Assembly: GCA_024697295.1 (NCBI GenBank)
Contig: JAILFZ010000077.1
Coordinates: 1 to 47,970 of the forward strand
Direction of reading: 5' to 3'
Length of the DNA stretch: 47,970 nt
Source of the DNA: Treponema sp.
GTDB taxonomy: Bacteria > Spirochaetota > Spirochaetia > Treponematales > Treponemataceae
Shown here: positions 33,150 through 42,097 of the stretch, one piece after another
How the letters are laid out: each line of letters starts with the position of its first letter
Position numbering within the stretch: position 1 is the first letter of the stretch
The notes under the pieces: model-generated
Database searches by the model: none
The model's input: the letters and a program-made list of their open reading frames with translations, nothing else
Told to the model about the DNA's origin: nothing
Made by a program: the position numbers and the translations under genes

Positions 33150-34241
33150 ATGGCAGATGAAAAAGCCTCGGCTCCAAAGCCGGCCGCTAAACCTGGCAGC
33201 TTAAAACCTGCAGGAAGTAAAAAAGGCGGTGCAAAAGATTATAAGAGTTTAACCGGCCGTCAAAAAGCCGCAATCTTTCTTGTTTCTCTCGGTAGTGATG
33301 TTTCTTCAGAAATCATGAAGCATCTTCGGGAAGACGAAGTAGAAACCCTGACATTTGAAATCGCCCGTCTGGAAACCGTAGACGCAGACTTTAAAGATCA
33401 GGTTCTGGAGGAATTCCAGGAACTGATGAATGCGCAGAACTTTATTTCTACCGGTGGTATTGATTATGCCCGCGAACTTCTGGAAAAATCCCTCGGTTCA
33501 CAAAAGGCAATCGATATCATCAACCGTCTTACTTCAAGTCTGCAGGTTCGTCCGTTCGACTTTATCCGCCGCACAGACCCGGCTCATCTTTTAAACTTTA
33601 TTCAGCAGGAATATCCTCAGACAATAGCTTTGATTCTGGCTTATCTTGAACCTGGAAAGGCCGCTGTTATACTCCAGAACCTTCCTCCGGAAATTCAGCC
33701 TGAAGTTTCAAAGCGCCTTGCAACCATGGACCGTACTTCTCCGGACGTTTTGCGTGAAGTTGAACGCGTTCTTGAAAAGAAACTTTCTACTCTGTCTTCA
33801 GAAGACTATACTGCAGCCGGTGGTGTTGAATCCATCGTTGAAATCCTCAACCTTGTTGACCGTTCTTCAGAAAAGTCAATTATCGAATCTCTCGAAGAAG
33901 ACGATCCGGACCTGGCAGAAGAAATCAAAAAGCGAATGTTCGTATTCGAAGATATCGTTATGCTCGACGACCGTGCTATCCAGAAGGTACTGCGCGAAGT
34001 CGACACCCAGGAACTTGCAAAGGCCCTCAAGTCTGTCGATACGGAAGTTCAGGACAAGATTTTCCGAAATATGTCAAAGCGTGCCGCAAGTATGCTTAAG
34101 GAAGATATGGAATTCATGGGACCTGTCCGCTTGAAGGACGTTGAAGAAGCCCAGCAGAAAATCGTATCTACAATCCGTCGTCTCGAAGACGCCGGAGAAA
34201 TCGTTATTGCCCGCAGCGGCGAAGACGAACTTGTTGTATAA
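33150..34241 (+). CDS. fliG: FliG, flagellar motor switch protein
   Basis: A 363-residue rotor protein. After a low-complexity Ala/Lys/Pro-rich N-terminus of about 30 residues come the FliF-binding domain (LTGRQKAAIFLVSLGSDVSSEIM), the middle domain with the EHPQ-type motif as QQEYPQTIALILAYL, and the C-terminal torque domain with the charged ridge LDDRAIQKVLREVDTQELAKAL and RAASMLKEDMEFMGPVRLKDVE. It couples stator force to rotation and switching. Spirochaetes often carry two FliG genes; this is the one in the flgB operon. It starts four bases after fliF. Confidence 0.97.
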   Translation: MADEKASAPKPAAKPGSLKPAGSKKGGAKDYKSLTGRQKAAIFLVSLGSDVSSEIMKHLREDEVETLTFEIARLETVDADFKDQVLEEFQELMNAQNFISTGGIDYARELLEKSLGSQKAIDIINRLTSSLQVRPFDFIRRTDPAHLLNFIQQEYPQTIALILAYLEPGKAAVILQNLPPEIQPEVSKRLATMDRTSPDVLREVERVLEKKLSTLSSEDYTAAGGVESIVEILNLVDRSSEKSIIESLEEDDPDLAEEIKKRMFVFEDIVMLDDRAIQKVLREVDTQELAKALKSVDTEVQDKIFRNMSKRAASMLKEDMEFMGPVRLKDVEEAQQKIVSTIRRLEDAGEIVIARSGEDELVV

Positions 34242-34261
34242 TAAAAAAAGAGGAACTATAA

Positions 34262-35194
34262 ATGGCAAAAAATTTATTTCAACCTGGAGAACTCAAAAAG
34301 AAAGAAGGCGAATTCAAACTTGGCCTTGTTCATAATTTTGTTGTGCCGGAAGAAGAAGTTGAAGTCGAAGAAGTTCCAGAATACACAGGTCCAACTATAG
34401 AAGATTTGCAGCGCGAAGCTGATGAGTACAAGGCACGCTGGGAAGAACAGAAACAGCAGATGCTGGAAGAAGCCCAGTCTTCTGCCGATGAAATCGTAAA
34501 TAAAGCAAAAGAAGCTGCCTTTGCAGAAGTTAAGAGACAGAGTGACGAAGCTCAGGTTATCAAAAACGATGCAGAGCAGAAAGCACAGGAAATAATTAAA
34601 AAAGCCCAGGAAGAAGCCGCAATTATCCGGGAAAAGGCCGAAGCCGAAAAAGAAGACATTAAAAAGAATGCTTACGACGAAGGCTATAAAAACGGTCAGG
34701 AAACAGGCTTTGATACCGGTAAAGAAGAAGTTACACGACTTATTGAACGAAGCCATAAAATTCTTGAAGGCGTAATGAACCGCCGCGAAGAAATCCTCAA
34801 CGAAACAGAACAACAGATTGTTGAACTTGTACTTTTGATGAGCCGCAAGGTTGTTAAAATTATGAGCGAAAACCAGAAACAGGTTGTAATGGCAAATGTA
34901 CTTCAGGCGCTCAAAAAGGTTAAAGGCCGCGGGGACGTTACTCTGCGTGTTAATCTGGAAGACGTCAAACTTACAACAGAACATATTTCTGATTTTATTC
35001 AGCAGGTAGAAAACATAAAGGGAATTACAGTAATCGAAGACAGCTCTGTCGAAAAGGGCGGATGTATTGTCGAAACCGACTTTGGTGCAATCGATGCCAG
35101 AATTTCCAGTCAGCTCACTGAGCTCGAAACAAAAATCCTCGAAATTTCTCCTGTTAAGACGATGCAAAAAAACGATAGCCTGACTGCAAACTGA
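34262..35194 (+). CDS. fliH: FliH, flagellar export ATPase regulator
   Basis: A 310-residue protein with a long charged coiled coil (about residues 50-150, Glu/Lys/Ala-rich, e.g. [21 protein letters not shown]) and a C-terminal globular domain ([39 protein letters not shown]) characteristic of FliH/YscL. It forms the peripheral stalk of the FliI ATPase in the cytoplasm, and in spirochaetes it makes the spokes linking FliI to the rotor. The N-terminus, [16 protein letters not shown], is typical of spirochaete FliH. It is longer than enterobacterial FliH (about 235), mostly through the coiled coil. Confidence 0.93.
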   Translation: MAKNLFQPGELKKKEGEFKLGLVHNFVVPEEEVEVEEVPEYTGPTIEDLQREADEYKARWEEQKQQMLEEAQSSADEIVNKAKEAAFAEVKRQSDEAQVIKNDAEQKAQEIIKKAQEEAAIIREKAEAEKEDIKKNAYDEGYKNGQETGFDTGKEEVTRLIERSHKILEGVMNRREEILNETEQQIVELVLLMSRKVVKIMSENQKQVVMANVLQALKKVKGRGDVTLRVNLEDVKLTTEHISDFIQQVENIKGITVIEDSSVEKGGCIVETDFGAIDARISSQLTELETKILEISPVKTMQKNDSLTAN

Positions 35195-35217
35195 TAAAAA
35201 TTCTTGAGGGTGGGGCT

Positions 35218-36738
35218 ATGGAAGATTTTTTTGAAAAATACATTAACACGGTAAAAGAAACAGAAACCATTTTGTATACAGGTTCCGTTACGGCTGTAAA
35301 AGGTTTGATGATTGAATGCAACGGGCCTTATTCAAAAATCGGTGAAATGTGCACTGTAAAAAACTCTGACGGACAGGATATCATCGCGGAAGTTGTCGGG
35401 TTTTCTGACAAGACGGTGCGCCTCATGGCCTACGGAGAAACCAAGGGAATTCAGGCTGGATGTGAAGTTGTCGCTTCGGGCAAGGTTCTTCAGGTTCCTG
35501 TCGGAAATAAAATTCTTGGCCGCGTAATCGACGCACTCGGCCACCCTTACGACAACAAAGGTCCTCTCGAAAACACAGGTTATTATCCGATTCTCGCTTC
35601 GGCTCCGGATCCTTATACAAGAAAAGAAATCGACAGACGGATTGTAACAGGCGTACGTGCAATAGACGCACTTCTTGCCTGCGGAAAAGGACAGCGTCTC
35701 GGTATTTTTGCCGGCTCAGGCGTCGGCAAGTCGACCCTCATGTCCATGATTGCCCGCAACACAAATGCCGACATCAACGTAATTGGTTTGATTGGTGAAC
35801 GTGGCCGCGAAGTTATGGACTTTATCAACCGGGATCTTGGTGAAGAAGGAATGAAACGCTCAGTCGTAGTTGTTGCGACAGGCGACCAGAGTTCAATCTG
35901 CCGTATGCGTGCAGCTTATACTACCACAGCAATCGCCGAATACTTCCGTGACCAGGGCAAAGACGTAATGCTTATGATGGACAGCGTTACACGTTTTTGC
36001 CACGCTCAGCGCGAAATAGGAACTGCAACCGGTGAACCTCCTACACAGAGCGGTTATCCTGCAAGCGTTTGGGATATGTTGCCAAAACTTCTTGAGAGAA
36101 GCGGTACAAATTCAAAAGGAAGCATCACTGCATTCTATACAGTTCTTGTAGACGGCGATGATTTGAATGAACCTGTTTCCGACAAGGTACGCGGTACTCT
36201 GGACGGACATATTGTTTTGAGCAGAAAACTTGCCCAGGAACGCCATTATCCCGCAATCGACGTTATGGCCAGCATCAGCCGTCTCTGGCACCGTGTTACA
36301 GGCCCAAAAACCCAGGAAGCAGTTGATAAGGTGAGCCGGCTCATTGCATTGTACGAAGAAAATAAAGATTCAATCACTCTCGGAATGTACGAAAAAGGTT
36401 CAAATGCAGAAATTGACGAAGCAATTGAAAAGCACGCCGCAATAGAAGCTCTTTTGACCCAGAAAGAAACCGATCATTGTACTTTGGAAAATACGCTTAA
36501 GATTCTTTCTGCAGTCAGCGGAATTGAAATTCCTGACGAAGAGAGTGAAGAAGAAACGACAATCAAAACTAAATCTACCGTAGAAATTATCCGTGAAAAT
36601 AAAATGGACGATGTTGCAACAGAAAACGCGCAGTCAACCGATGATTCAACAGACGCTGATACAGAAAACGCAATGGCTGATGCGGCAAAGGCAATCAATC
36701 TTTTGGGCAGTGTAAGCCCGCAGACATCAAATCTTTAA
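35218..36738 (+). CDS. fliI: FliI, flagellum-specific export ATPase
   Basis: A 506-residue F1-beta-like ATPase. Motifs are Walker A GIFAGSGVGKST (about 163-174), VIGLIGERGREVMDFI, Walker B VMLMMDSVTRF and the GYPASVWDMLPKLLERSG segment. It powers early substrate release at the flagellar export gate. Unusual is an acidic tail of about 65 residues after the conserved helical end (from EEESEE... to SPQTSNL), rich in Asp, Glu, Ser and Thr and likely disordered; usual FliI ends near 440-455. GAGGGTGGGGCT precedes the ATG. Confidence 0.96.
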   Translation: MEDFFEKYINTVKETETILYTGSVTAVKGLMIECNGPYSKIGEMCTVKNSDGQDIIAEVVGFSDKTVRLMAYGETKGIQAGCEVVASGKVLQVPVGNKILGRVIDALGHPYDNKGPLENTGYYPILASAPDPYTRKEIDRRIVTGVRAIDALLACGKGQRLGIFAGSGVGKSTLMSMIARNTNADINVIGLIGERGREVMDFINRDLGEEGMKRSVVVVATGDQSSICRMRAAYTTTAIAEYFRDQGKDVMLMMDSVTRFCHAQREIGTATGEPPTQSGYPASVWDMLPKLLERSGTNSKGSITAFYTVLVDGDDLNEPVSDKVRGTLDGHIVLSRKLAQERHYPAIDVMASISRLWHRVTGPKTQEAVDKVSRLIALYEENKDSITLGMYEKGSNAEIDEAIEKHAAIEALLTQKETDHCTLENTLKILSAVSGIEIPDEESEEETTIKTKSTVEIIRENKMDDVATENAQSTDDSTDADTENAMADAAKAINLLGSVSPQTSNL

Positions 36739-36757
36739 AAGGCTGCACTAAAACCGG

Positions 36758-37180
36758 ATGAAAAAATTTGTTTTTTCAATGCAAAAGGCCCTTGATTATC
36801 GAGAAATGCTTAAGCGGAAGGCTGAGGCAGAACTCGGTAAAGCTGTTTCTGAAGAGACAAAAATCAAGGATACTCTCGAACTTGTCGCCAGGGAACGTGT
36901 TCAGACAATTCAATATGCAGACACGCTAAATGATTTAAGTTCTCTTGCCAAAATGAATCAGTACCTTCTTGCACTGGACAGCAAAAAAGAAATGCTTCTT
37001 GAACAGCTGGCCGAGGCAAAACTTGTTACAGAACAAAAACGCAAACTGATGCAGGAAGCATTGAACAAGGTCCGCGCTCTCGAAAAACTCCGCGACAGCC
37101 AGCAGGCAGAGTGGAAAAAGCAGATGCAAAAGGCCGAAGCTAAAGAAGTTGACGATATTATTAATTCAAGATACAGATAA
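36758..37180 (+). CDS. fliJ: FliJ, flagellar export chaperone
   Basis: A 140-residue protein that is almost entirely an antiparallel coiled coil (KFVFSMQKALDYREMLKRKAEAELGKA at the N-terminus; EKLRDSQQAEWKKQMQKAEAKEVDDI near the end). FliJ is the central-stalk-like subunit of the export ATPase and a chaperone-escort factor. Sequence conservation of the family is low, so the call leans on the KFxFxxQKALDYRE start and on its place after fliI, as last gene of the operon before a strong terminator. Confidence 0.9.
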   Translation: MKKFVFSMQKALDYREMLKRKAEAELGKAVSEETKIKDTLELVARERVQTIQYADTLNDLSSLAKMNQYLLALDSKKEMLLEQLAEAKLVTEQKRKLMQEALNKVRALEKLRDSQQAEWKKQMQKAEAKEVDDIINSRYR

Positions 37181-37214
37181 AAAAACGCAGCTTAAAAAAG
37201 CTGCGTTTTTTTTT
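37181..37214 (+). terminator. Bidirectional terminator after fliJ
   Basis: AAAAACGCAGCTT / AAGCTGCGTTTTTTTTT: a GC-rich stem flanked by A and T runs on both sides, so it can stop the flagellar operon and the convergent kinase gene that ends at 37213. Confidence 0.92.
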
Positions 37215-38856
37215 AGTAGTGGAATGAACTTCCGCCGATAAACTCTCGGACTATAGACTGTTTAGGAATATAAGTTTCAGGAATTTCATCAAAGTTTCCG
37301 AGGAATCTCAGCAGCCGGCAGGCTTCTGAGTATTCTGGTTCGGTTGGTTTTACGGCGCGCAAAAGTGGTGCGGCGTATACTTTGAGAACAGGAAGTTCGT
37401 AGTCCAGGGCTGTGTTCAAAACTGCATCTGCGTTGTTCTGGAACGGGAAGATGTGCAGAAGTTCTCCTTTTTGTACAGAAGGCCACATGCTGATTGTTGC
37501 AGCAGCGCTCTTTCCGCGGAAACGTGCGTCACGGACGATGCGGCGGATAAGGCGGTTGTCGCTTGAACCGATGCGGTTGTGTTCATCAAGGTTGAGCTGT
37601 GTAAGGGCAGAAAGATAAATTTTGAACTTGTACTTGCTTTTTACCTTTGGAGTAAGTTTGTCATTCAAGCCGTGGATTCCTTCCATGATGAGAATGTCAT
37701 TCTTTTCCAGCTTCATGGTTTCGCCGGTGTAATACCGTTCACCAAGGTCAAAGTTGTATGAAGGAACCTGGATTTCTTTTCCTGCAAAAAGGTCGTTCAG
37801 GTTTTCGTTCAAAAGAGGAACGTCAAGGGCTTCAAGACATTCATAGTCGTAGTTGCCGTTCTCGTCCTTAGGGTTTTTGTCGCGTCCAACATAGTAGCAG
37901 TCGAGACTGATTACTTTTGGATTATAGCCGAGTGCCTGAAGATGAAGGGCGAGTTTTTTTGCAGAAGTTGTCTTTCCTGAAGAAGAAGGTCCTGCAATCA
38001 AAACGACCTTTACGTCCGATTTTTCAGAAATCTGTTTTGCAACGCGTGCGTAGTTCTGTGCCTGGTAAGTTTCGGTGATGTCGATAAAGTCGTTAATCTT
38101 TCTGTGAAGAATTCTTTCATTCAGGTCGCAGATAGTTCTTACGCCGATTCTTTTACCCCAGTTTTTGTATTCATGATAAATCTGGAATATTTTTGGATTG
38201 TCTTCAAATTTTGCAAGTTTTTCAGGATCGTGGTATGAAGGAAATCTCAAAAGGAAGCCGTCTTCGTAGTTTACGAGGTCAAAGCAGTTGATGATTCCTG
38301 TGTGACATGCCATCGGACCGTAGTAAATGTCGTAGTAGCCTTCGAGTGAATTTACGAGGACTGTCGGTGGACATTTGTAGTTCATCTGGTTGCGTGTCTG
38401 AACAAGATTTTCCTTTTCAAAAATACTGCATGCCTGTGTGTATGAAAGAATTTCTGTTTTAATCGGAAGATCCTTTTTTACGATAGCAGACATTTCGTCC
38501 TTGAGTTTTTTGAGTTCAGCATCAGAAAGAGGTTTGCCGTCATCAAATGAATAAAAATAAGATTTTCCAAGACTGTGTCCAATTTTAAGAATCCGCTTTG
38601 GAAAGAGTTTTGCTGCGGCAGCTACGAGAATAAAAGAAAGTGTGTGGCGGTAAACAACCTGTCCTTCCTTTTGATCTGTGTATACACCTTCTACAGATGC
38701 AGAAATTTCAATCTGGCTTGTAAGAGACTGTGTAACGTTTCCGACTTTAAGTGCAATGAGTCTGTCGGAAGGTTTTGTCAGTTTTTCTGCTACTTCACCT
38801 GCCGATACAGGGGTTTCATAGTCATAAGTTTTATTATCAATAGTAATTTGTATCAT
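37213..38856 (-). CDS. TGS-domain nucleoside (uridine) kinase-like protein
   Basis: A 547-residue fusion. The first 60 residues look like the TGS domain of threonyl-tRNA synthetase (MIQITIDNKTYDYETPVSAGEVAEKL); residues about 60-250 resemble the ThrRS second additional domain (FILVAAAAKLFPKRILKIGHSLGKSYFY, YYGPMACHTGIINCF); from about 280 a P-loop kinase domain of the uridine kinase/phosphoribulokinase family follows, with Walker A VVLIAGPSSSGKTTSAK, SLDCYYVGRD and DILIMEGIHGLND. Proteins of this architecture occur in Firmicutes, Thermotoga and spirochaetes; the kinase phosphorylates a nucleoside or related substrate, but the true substrate here is unknown. There is no Shine-Dalgarno site. 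Confidence 0.88.
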   Translation of the reverse strand: MIQITIDNKTYDYETPVSAGEVAEKLTKPSDRLIALKVGNVTQSLTSQIEISASVEGVYTDQKEGQVVYRHTLSFILVAAAAKLFPKRILKIGHSLGKSYFYSFDDGKPLSDAELKKLKDEMSAIVKKDLPIKTEILSYTQACSIFEKENLVQTRNQMNYKCPPTVLVNSLEGYYDIYYGPMACHTGIINCFDLVNYEDGFLLRFPSYHDPEKLAKFEDNPKIFQIYHEYKNWGKRIGVRTICDLNERILHRKINDFIDITETYQAQNYARVAKQISEKSDVKVVLIAGPSSSGKTTSAKKLALHLQALGYNPKVISLDCYYVGRDKNPKDENGNYDYECLEALDVPLLNENLNDLFAGKEIQVPSYNFDLGERYYTGETMKLEKNDILIMEGIHGLNDKLTPKVKSKYKFKIYLSALTQLNLDEHNRIGSSDNRLIRRIVRDARFRGKSAAATISMWPSVQKGELLHIFPFQNNADAVLNTALDYELPVLKVYAAPLLRAVKPTEPEYSEACRLLRFLGNFDEIPETYIPKQSIVREFIGGSSFHY

Positions 38857-38862
38857 TCTTTA

Positions 38863-38891
38863 ATTATATAACAGCGGATTGAATAATACAA
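38863..38891 (-). promoter_or_regulatory. Promoter of the TGS-kinase gene, leaderless type
   Basis: On the minus strand TTGTAT, 17-base spacer, perfect TATAAT (38868-38863), then six bases (TAAAGA) to the ATG. No ribosome-binding site is available. Confidence 0.6.
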
Positions 38892-38934
38892 ATTTTGTTC
38901 TATCCATATTGTGTAAAACGCAGGATTTGATCTG

Positions 38935-39405
38935 CTAGTCTTCTAAATCAGGAATATGTTTTTTGAGCGCACTCATAAACTGTTCGCCGCTTACGCCCTG
39001 TCTGAGGCTTGCAAAAATACAGTTGTCCCCTGCAACGGTTCCGAGGATTTCGTCCATGTTGAGGGTGTCAAGGGCGTTTGCAACTGAGTTTGCCTGTCCG
39101 CCGAATGTTTTGATTACAACAGTAGAATTGTTCCACTCGATGCTGACGTAGCCGCGCAAAAAGTCCTGGACAAAGAGTGATTCGTTTTCGCTCCGGTCTT
39201 CTTCGCTTGGAAGAGTGTAAACATAGCCTGCGTGACCGTCGCTTATTTTGCCGACTTTTAGAAGTTTAAGGTCACGTGAAAGGGTTGCCTGAGTTACTTC
39301 GTAGCCTTCGTTGAGAAGGTGCTTTAAAAGTTCTTCCTGGCTTTCGATGCGGTTATTTTTAATGAGTTTACGAATTGCCTTGAGGCGTGTATTGCGTTCT
39401 TTCAC
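38935..39405 (-). CDS. argR: ArgR-family arginine repressor
   Basis: A 156-residue ArgR/AhrC protein. The N-terminal winged helix has RLKAIRKLIKNNRIESQEELL and VTQATLSRDLKLLKV, the recognition helix; the C-terminal hexamerisation and arginine-binding domain has NALDTLNMDEILGTVAGDNCIFASL, with GTxAGDN being the arginine-binding signature. It should sense arginine and repress synthesis genes. The start is GTG at 39405 with AAAAGGAACC upstream. Its own promoter contains an ARG box, so it is probably autoregulated. The only visible arginine gene in the window is argH. Confidence 0.93.
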   Translation of the reverse strand: MKERNTRLKAIRKLIKNNRIESQEELLKHLLNEGYEVTQATLSRDLKLLKVGKISDGHAGYVYTLPSEEDRSENESLFVQDFLRGYVSIEWNNSTVVIKTFGGQANSVANALDTLNMDEILGTVAGDNCIFASLRQGVSGEQFMSALKKHIPDLED

Positions 39406-39435
39406 GGTCGGTTCCTTTTTTATATTTATGCATAA

Positions 39436-39464
39436 ATTATGAATAAAAATACAAGGACTGTCAA
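39436..39464 (-). promoter_or_regulatory. argR promoter with ARG box operator
   Basis: On the minus strand a consensus TTGACA (39464-39459), 17-base spacer, CATAAT (39441-39436). Plus-strand TATGAATAAAAATACAAG (39438-39455) nearly matches the Bacillus-type ARG box (CATGAATAAAAATTCAAG) and covers the -10 and spacer. A perfect palindrome ATTTATGCATAAAT (39424-39437) lies directly next to it and may be the second box. Confidence 0.75.
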
Positions 39465-39508
39465 CAGACGGCTCTGCGGGGGAAAGACCGTCTTCTGCGG
39501 TTGGGGGT

Positions 39509-42097
39509 CTAGTTCAACTCCACGTAGGTTTTTCCGGTACCGCCGTCTTCGGGGCGCGCAAAGTAAAACTTTTTTACGCCGGGATACTCACCGAGGTAGT
39601 CCCAGACTGCCTGCTGGAGGATGCCGTTACCTTTTCCGTGAATTATGCTGAAGGTTTTAAAATTATTCATGCGGCACAGTGCGAGCTGGCGCTCAAGTGC
39701 CTTGATTGCTTCTTCTTCTCTCTGGCCAAGAAGGCGCAGTTCAAACTCAGGGCGGCTTTTAAGTCCGTCAGTGTCGGCCATTTCTACGCTTACTGTGGTA
39801 ACGCTCTGGCCTTCGTATGTCAAAACAAGATCCTTTTCTTTTACAGTCATTCTCATCGAGCCGAGCTGAACCTGCCAGACGTTTCTTCCGGACTTTTCGA
39901 TTAAAGTTCCCTTTGTTTTTGTCGCAACATGAATTACTGCGGCGCCCGGTACAAATTCAAGTTTTGGCGGTTTTGCCATATTTTTTATACCCACAGCCAT
40001 TGTTGAATTTGATTTGGCGTACAAAAGGGCGGCTTCTTCTTCCGTGTACGAAACTTTTGCGTTTGCAAAGGCTTCTTTTGTGCTGGGTTTTTTCTTTGTC
40101 TTTTTTTTGCTCGAACCGTGTTTTGAATTGTCTTTTGAAATCAAAATACCGTTTTCGCTTCTAAAACTCATTTCTTTTTCAAAAGCTTCTTTTTGTGCGT
40201 CGAGTTCGTTCTTTTTCTGTTCAAGGGAAAGTTCTTCTTCGGCAAGGTTATCCTGCATGTTATGAATAAAACTTTTTACGCCGAGAGTTTTTTCGCGTGT
40301 AATTTCGCCTTCGCGCAGTGTGCGGACAAGGTTTTCAAGTTCCTTCCTTGTTGAACTTACAAAGTCTGCGCTTTCGCGGTTCTGACGTTCTTTAAGTTCA
40401 ATTTCTTTTTCGTGCAGGCGGATTAACTTCTGCTCGAATTTTAATTCCTTTTCGGCTAAGAGCGCCTCGCGTGAGCGTGCGGACTTTTCAAGTTCAAGAA
40501 CTTCATTGTGTTTTTGCGTAAGCCCCTGAATCAGCGTGCTTACGTCGGTCTGATTGTTTGTAATAAAAGCCTGTGCCTTTTTGATTATGTCAGAAGGCAG
40601 TCCGCTCCTCTTTGCAATGTCCAGGGCGTGGCTTTTTCCGGGAATGCCCATCAGAAGACGGTAAGTGGGACGGAGGCTTGTATCGTCAAAATCAACACTT
40701 GCATTTGTGCAGAACTCGTTTGTGTAGCCGAAGTTTTTGAGTACGCCCTGATGGGTTGTAACAAGAACAAAGGCTTTTTTTTGTATGAGTTCGTTGAGGA
40801 CGGCCATTGAAATTGCGCTGCCTTCCTGCGGATCGGTGCCGCTTCCAAGTTCGTCCAGCAAAACAAGGCTTTTTGAATCGGCGTGTCTGCAGGCAGCGGC
40901 AATATTTTTTATGTGTGCAGAAAAAGTTGAAAGCGACTGGTCGATAGACTGCTCATCACCGATATCTGCAAAAATCGAATTGAATACCGGAAGCCGGCTT
41001 CCTTCTCCGCACGGAACTGCAAAGCCGCTCTGGTTCATCATTGCGAGCAGGGCAAAGGTCTTTATTGCAACGGTTTTACCGCCGGTGTTTGCGCCCGTGA
41101 TAATTAAAACCCGCTTACCCTTAAAAAACTCCATTGTGATTGGAACGGCTTCTGTGCCGAGCAGGGGATGACGCGCATTTATAAGAGCGGGTGGTTCGTC
41201 GTCCATGCAGGCGCCGGTATAAATGCAGTCGTACTGGCGGGCCCATTTTGCAGTTGCGCAGGTCTGGTCCAGCTGTTCCATTGTTAAAAGGGCTTCCTTT
41301 AATTCAAGGGCGAAGGGGGCAATTTTTGCCGTCAAATCGGTTAAAATTTTACGCATTTCGCTCTGCAGATGAAATTCTTCCTGAATCAGTTCGTTGTTTT
41401 TTCTGACCGCTTCTTCAGGTTCAATATACAGGGTCTGGCCCGAAGCGCTTACTTCGTGCACGATGCCGTTGATTCTGTTGCGCTGGTTTGCCTTGACCGC
41501 AATGAGCTGTCTGTCTCCCTTCAGAACCGGAACGTTTGAAGCAAGGGCCGGGGCCAGTGTAGTGTCAGACGTGAATTTTTTGAGTGAGGCGGCAATTTCT
41601 GAGCGGATTGATGCGATTTTTGCCCGTATCTCCCGGATCACTGGAAGATCTTTTAGTGAACCGTCTTTGTTGATTACACGTGAAAATTCATTTAATGCAA
41701 GATTTAAAGTCTGAACAGGAAGTTTTTCTGAGAGGGAAAGAAGGTTTTTGACCGGCAGACTTTTTGACGCTGAATTGATTGAATTTGCGGCGCTGATTGC
41801 TGCGTTGCAAAAACCGTAAATTGCAAAAAGCTGTTCGAGTTCAAGGCTTGCTCCCTGGGCCTGGCAGAGTTTTAAAAATGTGTGTATCGGAAGCCAGTTT
41901 TGAATTGTTGCGTAGTTTCCGTCATTTAAGATTGTTGACCATTCGCGGCCGAGAGACTTTAAAAATTCAATCTGTTCGGAATCTGTGAGAGGTTTTTTAT
42001 GAATAAAAAGTTCGTAGGATTCTTCCGAGGCACAAAAAGAGGCAATCTGGTCACGGATTCTAAAGTAAGCAAGTTCTTCGAGAGTTTTATCGTGCAT
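39509..42097 (-). CDS. mutS2: MutS2 endonuclease / collided-ribosome factor
   Basis: An 862-residue MutS2. The ATPase core has Walker A ITGANTGGKTVAIKT (about residue 335), DIGDEQSIDQSLSTFSAHI, Walker B LVLLDELGSGTDPQEG and the VTTHQGVLKNF His loop. A long coiled coil (about 520-640) is followed by a KOW-like part and a C-terminal Smr domain (LERQLALCRMNNFKTFSIIHGKGNG in pieces, end near PEDGGTGKTYVEL). MutS2 proteins suppress recombination in some bacteria and split collided ribosomes in Bacillus; the Smr domain provides nuclease activity in several. It lacks the mismatch-recognition domain of MutS. The start overlaps the stop of rsgA by one base, which itself is a ribosome factor. Confidence 0.94.
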   Translation of the reverse strand: MHDKTLEELAYFRIRDQIASFCASEESYELFIHKKPLTDSEQIEFLKSLGREWSTILNDGNYATIQNWLPIHTFLKLCQAQGASLELEQLFAIYGFCNAAISAANSINSASKSLPVKNLLSLSEKLPVQTLNLALNEFSRVINKDGSLKDLPVIREIRAKIASIRSEIAASLKKFTSDTTLAPALASNVPVLKGDRQLIAVKANQRNRINGIVHEVSASGQTLYIEPEEAVRKNNELIQEEFHLQSEMRKILTDLTAKIAPFALELKEALLTMEQLDQTCATAKWARQYDCIYTGACMDDEPPALINARHPLLGTEAVPITMEFFKGKRVLIITGANTGGKTVAIKTFALLAMMNQSGFAVPCGEGSRLPVFNSIFADIGDEQSIDQSLSTFSAHIKNIAAACRHADSKSLVLLDELGSGTDPQEGSAISMAVLNELIQKKAFVLVTTHQGVLKNFGYTNEFCTNASVDFDDTSLRPTYRLLMGIPGKSHALDIAKRSGLPSDIIKKAQAFITNNQTDVSTLIQGLTQKHNEVLELEKSARSREALLAEKELKFEQKLIRLHEKEIELKERQNRESADFVSSTRKELENLVRTLREGEITREKTLGVKSFIHNMQDNLAEEELSLEQKKNELDAQKEAFEKEMSFRSENGILISKDNSKHGSSKKKTKKKPSTKEAFANAKVSYTEEEAALLYAKSNSTMAVGIKNMAKPPKLEFVPGAAVIHVATKTKGTLIEKSGRNVWQVQLGSMRMTVKEKDLVLTYEGQSVTTVSVEMADTDGLKSRPEFELRLLGQREEEAIKALERQLALCRMNNFKTFSIIHGKGNGILQQAVWDYLGEYPGVKKFYFARPEDGGTGKTYVELN

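Noticed and set aside
34274-35167. 297-codon open frame antisense to fliH
   Set aside because: Very Phe/Cys/Asn-rich, as expected from the complement of a Glu/Lys-rich coiled coil; no start signal and no family resemblance.
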